From the NCBI GenBank assembly GCA_024231905.1, contig JAAEQC010000143.1, positions 28,833 to 92,832 of the forward strand: a DNA stretch of 64,000 nucleotides, read 5' to 3'. Source of the DNA: a bacterium (GTDB lineage Bacteria > Krumholzibacteriota > Krumholzibacteriia > LZORAL124-64-63). The notes beneath the pieces were generated by a model. The model had not been told where the DNA came from. It ran no database searches and saw only the letters and a program-made list of their open reading frames with translations. Shown here piece by piece: positions 61,388 to 64,000 of the stretch; positions within the stretch are counted from its first letter, which is position 1, and each line of letters opens with the position of its first letter. The position numbers and the translations under genes were made by a program.

Positions 61388-63241
61388 ATGTGGGGTACTT
61401 CCAGGATGGCCCGCTCGTGGCTCGCCGTTGCCGCACTTACTATCCTCGTTCTGAACATCAGTTCCTGCTCGGACGACCCGACGGGGCCAACGTGTCCCGA
61501 TCCCGCGGAACCTTCGGCCTGGGAGTGGGTGAACCCGTTGCCCCACGGCAACACGATGTACGCGGTCTCGTTCGTAGATGACGAGATTGGGACGGCCGTC
61601 GGCGCCGGTGGAGCGATCTACCGGACGACAGATGGGGGCCTGACATGGCGGATGCAGTCCAGCGGCGCGCGGGCTTGGCTCCATGGAGTCGCGTTCGCGG
61701 ACGCCGCGGAAGGTATCGCTGTCGGTTCGATCGGCACCATCCTCCGGACGGTCGATGGCGGTGCCTCTTGGAATTACCTGTCGACCGGTTTCGATGACCG
61801 TCTTTCTGACGTGGCCTGGGCTGGCGGTGACTCGGTGGTCGTCGTCGGGTGGGGGGTGACGCTGAGGTCCGAGGACCGCGGCGCGACCTGGTTGCGACTC
61901 GAAACGGACCCGGGCCACTCACTGGAGAGCGTCGACTTTGCGGGCTCTTCCGTTGGAATAGTCGTTGGGCTAAACTGCGATGTGCTCCTGACAGCCGATG
62001 GTGGGATGAATTGGTCCTCGGTGCGGCGCGACGAATGCGCGGGACTCCACGGTGTGGCCTTCTCGGATGTCCTGACCGCCACCGCTGTCGGTAGCTACGG
62101 TGCCATCCGCCGGACTGAAAACGGCGGTGAGACCTGGGTAACCGTGGAGAGCGGAACGACCAACTGGCTCTTCAGCGTGGACTTCACCAACGCCAATGAG
62201 GGCGTCGCCGTCGGTGAACGCGGCCTGGTTCTTCACACTGCCAACGGCGGTGCCACCTGGAACACCGTCGTCGACGGCCCTGATAATATCTTGTTTGGCG
62301 TGACGCTGAGATCCTCCGGTTTCGGAGTGGCCGTGGGAGCTGCGGGACGAACCCTGAGGACGCTGGACGGCGGCGCCACCTGGTCGCGGCTTGGCACTGG
62401 CCTTGGTTACGCGCTCAGGGACGTCTTCTTCCCGTCCGACCGCACCGGTGTCGCCGTAGGGGACGGCGGCACCGTCCTCCGCACGACGGACGCTGGTGAG
62501 ACATGGGACCAGATCCTCAGCGGAACGGACGAGATGCTGGATGCCGTGTTCTTTTTCGACGAACTCACCGGAATGATCGTCGCTGAAGGGGGCGTCATCC
62601 TCGCGACGAACGACGGGGGCGTCACCTGGAATTTCCGCAACAGCGGTACAACCGCCTCCCTTGAGGATGTGGTGTTTTCCGACGCTCTTACCGGCACTAT
62701 CGTCGGCGAGAACGGTACGATCCTACGGACGACCGATGGGGGACTGACCTGGACACCACAGACAAGCGGTTCCGACGAATGGCTCATCCGTGTCGTTCTG
62801 CTGGACAACGACCGTGGCATCGCCCTCGGTGGAGACGACTTCCTCGTCACCTTCGACGGCGGGAACACCTGGTCTCCGCATCCCGATGAGAGCCTGCCAC
62901 GACTGAACGGCATCTCCTTCGCCGACTCTGAAGTGGGCATGGCCGTCAATTACGACGGCACGATCATGAAGACGACTGACGGTGGCGTGACCTGGATCAC
63001 CTGCCGCAGCGGCTCGGGGCCTGCCCTGTGGGACGTGTACATGAAGGACCGCTACAGGGCGGTCACGGCGGGATATCCCGGCGCATCGCTGGAGACGCGG
63101 GACGGTGGAGAGTCCTGGGTGCAGGCCGACAATGAGATGGCCGAGATGTTGTTCTCGGCGGTCATCACTGATGACGGGACGGGCTTTGCGGTGGGTGAGC
63201 AGGGAGCGATCTTGCGCCAGGCTCGATGCGGGGATCGTTGA
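61388..63241 (+). CDS. Lipoprotein with Ycf48/BNR-type beta-propeller repeats
   Basis: 617 residues from the ATG at 61388, eight bases after AGGAGG. Lipoprotein signal AVAALTILVLNISSC with a serine-rich lipobox. The rest is 13 full repeats of ~41 residues with the pattern GxxGxIxRTxDGGxTW-x(10)-LxxVxFxDxxxGxAV, plus a C-terminal half repeat (GEQGAILRQ) and an N-terminal complementary half (MYAVSFVDDEIGTAVG), so 14 blades close as one or two propellers. This is the Ycf48/BNR (sialidase Asp-box-like) family. In cyanobacteria Ycf48 helps photosystem II assembly; here an extracellular binding role is more likely. No partner gene is visible. Confidence 0.88.
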   Translation: MWGTSRMARSWLAVAALTILVLNISSCSDDPTGPTCPDPAEPSAWEWVNPLPHGNTMYAVSFVDDEIGTAVGAGGAIYRTTDGGLTWRMQSSGARAWLHGVAFADAAEGIAVGSIGTILRTVDGGASWNYLSTGFDDRLSDVAWAGGDSVVVVGWGVTLRSEDRGATWLRLETDPGHSLESVDFAGSSVGIVVGLNCDVLLTADGGMNWSSVRRDECAGLHGVAFSDVLTATAVGSYGAIRRTENGGETWVTVESGTTNWLFSVDFTNANEGVAVGERGLVLHTANGGATWNTVVDGPDNILFGVTLRSSGFGVAVGAAGRTLRTLDGGATWSRLGTGLGYALRDVFFPSDRTGVAVGDGGTVLRTTDAGETWDQILSGTDEMLDAVFFFDELTGMIVAEGGVILATNDGGVTWNFRNSGTTASLEDVVFSDALTGTIVGENGTILRTTDGGLTWTPQTSGSDEWLIRVVLLDNDRGIALGGDDFLVTFDGGNTWSPHPDESLPRLNGISFADSEVGMAVNYDGTIMKTTDGGVTWITCRSGSGPALWDVYMKDRYRAVTAGYPGASLETRDGGESWVQADNEMAEMLFSAVITDDGTGFAVGEQGAILRQARCGDR

Positions 63242-63329
63242 CATTGTGTCCCAGGCGACACCACCGACGGCTCGTAGGGTGTGAAGGGGCTACACGGCCG
63301 GTTTCTCGCTGGTGCCACAGTTGAACTGG

Positions 63330-63638
63330 ATGCACGGGGGTGAGAGCCTGACCGACGAACGACGCCGTAGCAAACGCCGAAATTGGTCCAGAGGTATCTT
63401 CAGGCTGCTCGTGGTCGTATACTACGTCGTGGTCATCTTTCTGATCATCGGTGAGGCCGGAGCTAAGCGGTACAACCCCGGATTCCTGATCGCCCTTGCA
63501 GCCCCGCCTGCTGGGTTGTGGAGCTGCCGGTGGATCAGGAGGGGCTTCCAAGGCTCGGCCAACGACAGCGACCGTGATCGATCAGCTCGTAGCCGACTAC
63601 ATCGCGCACCTGGAACAGGTACACCCGCAGCTAGCTAA
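63330..63638 (+). CDS. Small hypothetical membrane protein
   Basis: About 102 residues from an ATG at 63330 (a GTG at 63312 is also possible; neither has a good ribosome-binding site). A basic N-terminus (DERRRSKRRNWSRG) is followed by two hydrophobic segments, FRLLVVVYYVVVIFLII and GFLIALAAPPAGLWS. The C-terminal ~30 residues are low-complexity, rich in Ser and Arg, and overlap the next frame. I do not recognise it. It could be a real small membrane protein with a shorter true end, or a chance frame. Confidence 0.4.
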   Translation: MHGGESLTDERRRSKRRNWSRGIFRLLVVVYYVVVIFLIIGEAGAKRYNPGFLIALAAPPAGLWSCRWIRRGFQGSANDSDRDRSARSRLHRAPGTGTPAAS

Positions 63639-63900
63639 GACCTTCCGCCGGGAACTCCGAACACAAGCTGAAGCTCGCCGCGCTGAGGCGGTCATCTTCC
63701 ATGTTCTGGATGTTCTCGGTATGCAACCGTTCGTTTCCGAGAAACCCTCCACCGGAGGGCCTGACTTCGGCGCTTCAGCCGATGGTGTTGACCTCGACGT
63801 GGAGGTCGCATCCGTTGGCGCCGACACGGTCGGTCGGAATTCGGACTTCCAGTTGGACCGAGTAACGATCCCCCGGCAAAGCCGGGGGCCTTCACGGTGA
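63574..63900 (+). pseudogene. Nuclease-like ORF, apparently cut short by the hairpin array
   Basis: About 108 codons from a GTG at 63574. An N-terminal helical part (YIAHLEQVHPQLAKTFRREL) is followed by FVSEKPSTGGPDFGASADG then LDVEVASVG. The spacing of GPDF and a later D-x-EV resembles PD-(D/E)xK nuclease cores. The last ~12 codons read directly through the first terminal hairpin, which suggests that the original 3' part was replaced by that element. The catalytic Lys position reads Ala in EVAS, so activity is doubtful. The family is not certain. Confidence 0.4.
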
Positions 63901-63959
63901 GCCGCTCAAAGCGGCGTTGACGCGCCCGCAAGCGGGCGCTTGTGCCGCCTAAAGGCGGC
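63870..63959. repeat. Array of four close-packed hairpins
   Basis: Four perfect stem-loops in 90 bases: CCCCCGGC-AAA-GCCGGGGG (63870-63888), GCCGCT-CAA-AGCGGC (63901-63915), GCGCCCGC-AA-GCGGGCGC (63922-63939), GCCGCCT-AA-AGGCGGC (63944-63959). All loops are two or three bases and A-rich. No T-run follows any of them, so they are not ordinary terminators. The density suggests a structured RNA or the end of a mobile element continuing past the window. Confidence 0.7.
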
Positions 63960-64000
63960 TGCGCTCAGTGCAACTCTAGTTGTTCCAGCCGCAGTTCCTC

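Overview
This is 64 kb of GC-rich bacterial chromosome, almost all of it ordinary and densely coding, with most genes on the + strand. The organism is Gram-negative: there is a secretin, ADP-heptose genes, a lipid A type acyltransferase and outer-membrane barrels. The type IV pilus locus has the Myxococcus order, including a pilus-linked ABC transporter. The primary-type sigma factor is short (284 aa), as in the Bacteroidetes/FCB group. GTG and TTG starts are frequent. I infer an uncultured lineage near the FCB group or Krumholzibacteriota/Eisenbacteriota. No rRNA or other decisive marker lies in the window, so this is a guess.

Layout. 1-5.3 kb: the end of hutI, a TPR protein, a fusion of an ECF-type S-component with an outer-membrane barrel, and a ComEA-like helix-hairpin-helix protein. 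5.4-22.4 kb: the complete pilus cluster pilB-T-C-S-R-A, a pilin-like gene, an ABC transporter (pilH/pilI-like), a TPR gene, then pilD-M-N-O-P-Q. Three near-perfect sigma-54 promoters lie before pilA, before the ABC operon and before pilM. Together with PilS/PilR they suggest one NtrC-type regulon. 22.4-30.4 kb: aroK-like, rsmD, coaD, obg, dprA, an LpxL-like acyltransferase and a three-gene ABC-2 exporter. 30.4-36.4 kb: a DUF3467 gene, split hldE genes, a cyclic-2,3-diphosphoglycerate-synthetase-like GTPase, sucCD and ndk. 36.4-42.4 kb: DUF177-rpmF-plsX-fabD-fabG-acpP-fabF-rnc, without fabH.

42.4-48.4 kb: an envelope block with a TPR protein, an ECF sigma factor with its zinc anti-sigma factor, a DUF4837-like lipoprotein and a small barrel. 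48.4-51.4 kb: an orphan ParA, a metallo-beta-lactamase-fold hydrolase and inositol-phosphate synthase. 51.7-57.5 kb: surface polysaccharide genes (initiating sugar transferase, Gfo/Idh dehydrogenase, three glycosyltransferases) interrupted by tRNA-Gly, tRNA-Cys and tRNA-Leu. 57.7-61 kb: dnaK, an RpoD-like sigma factor behind a Fur-box-like palindrome, and tRNA-Val.

61-64 kb looks accessory. It holds a lipoprotein that should fold as a 14-bladed propeller, a small membrane protein, a truncated nuclease-like ORF, and at the very end four close-packed hairpins that may be a structured RNA or the end of a mobile element. The points most worth following are the S-component/outer-membrane-receptor fusion, the sigma-54 pilus regulon with its pilin-like protein, and the terminal hairpin array.
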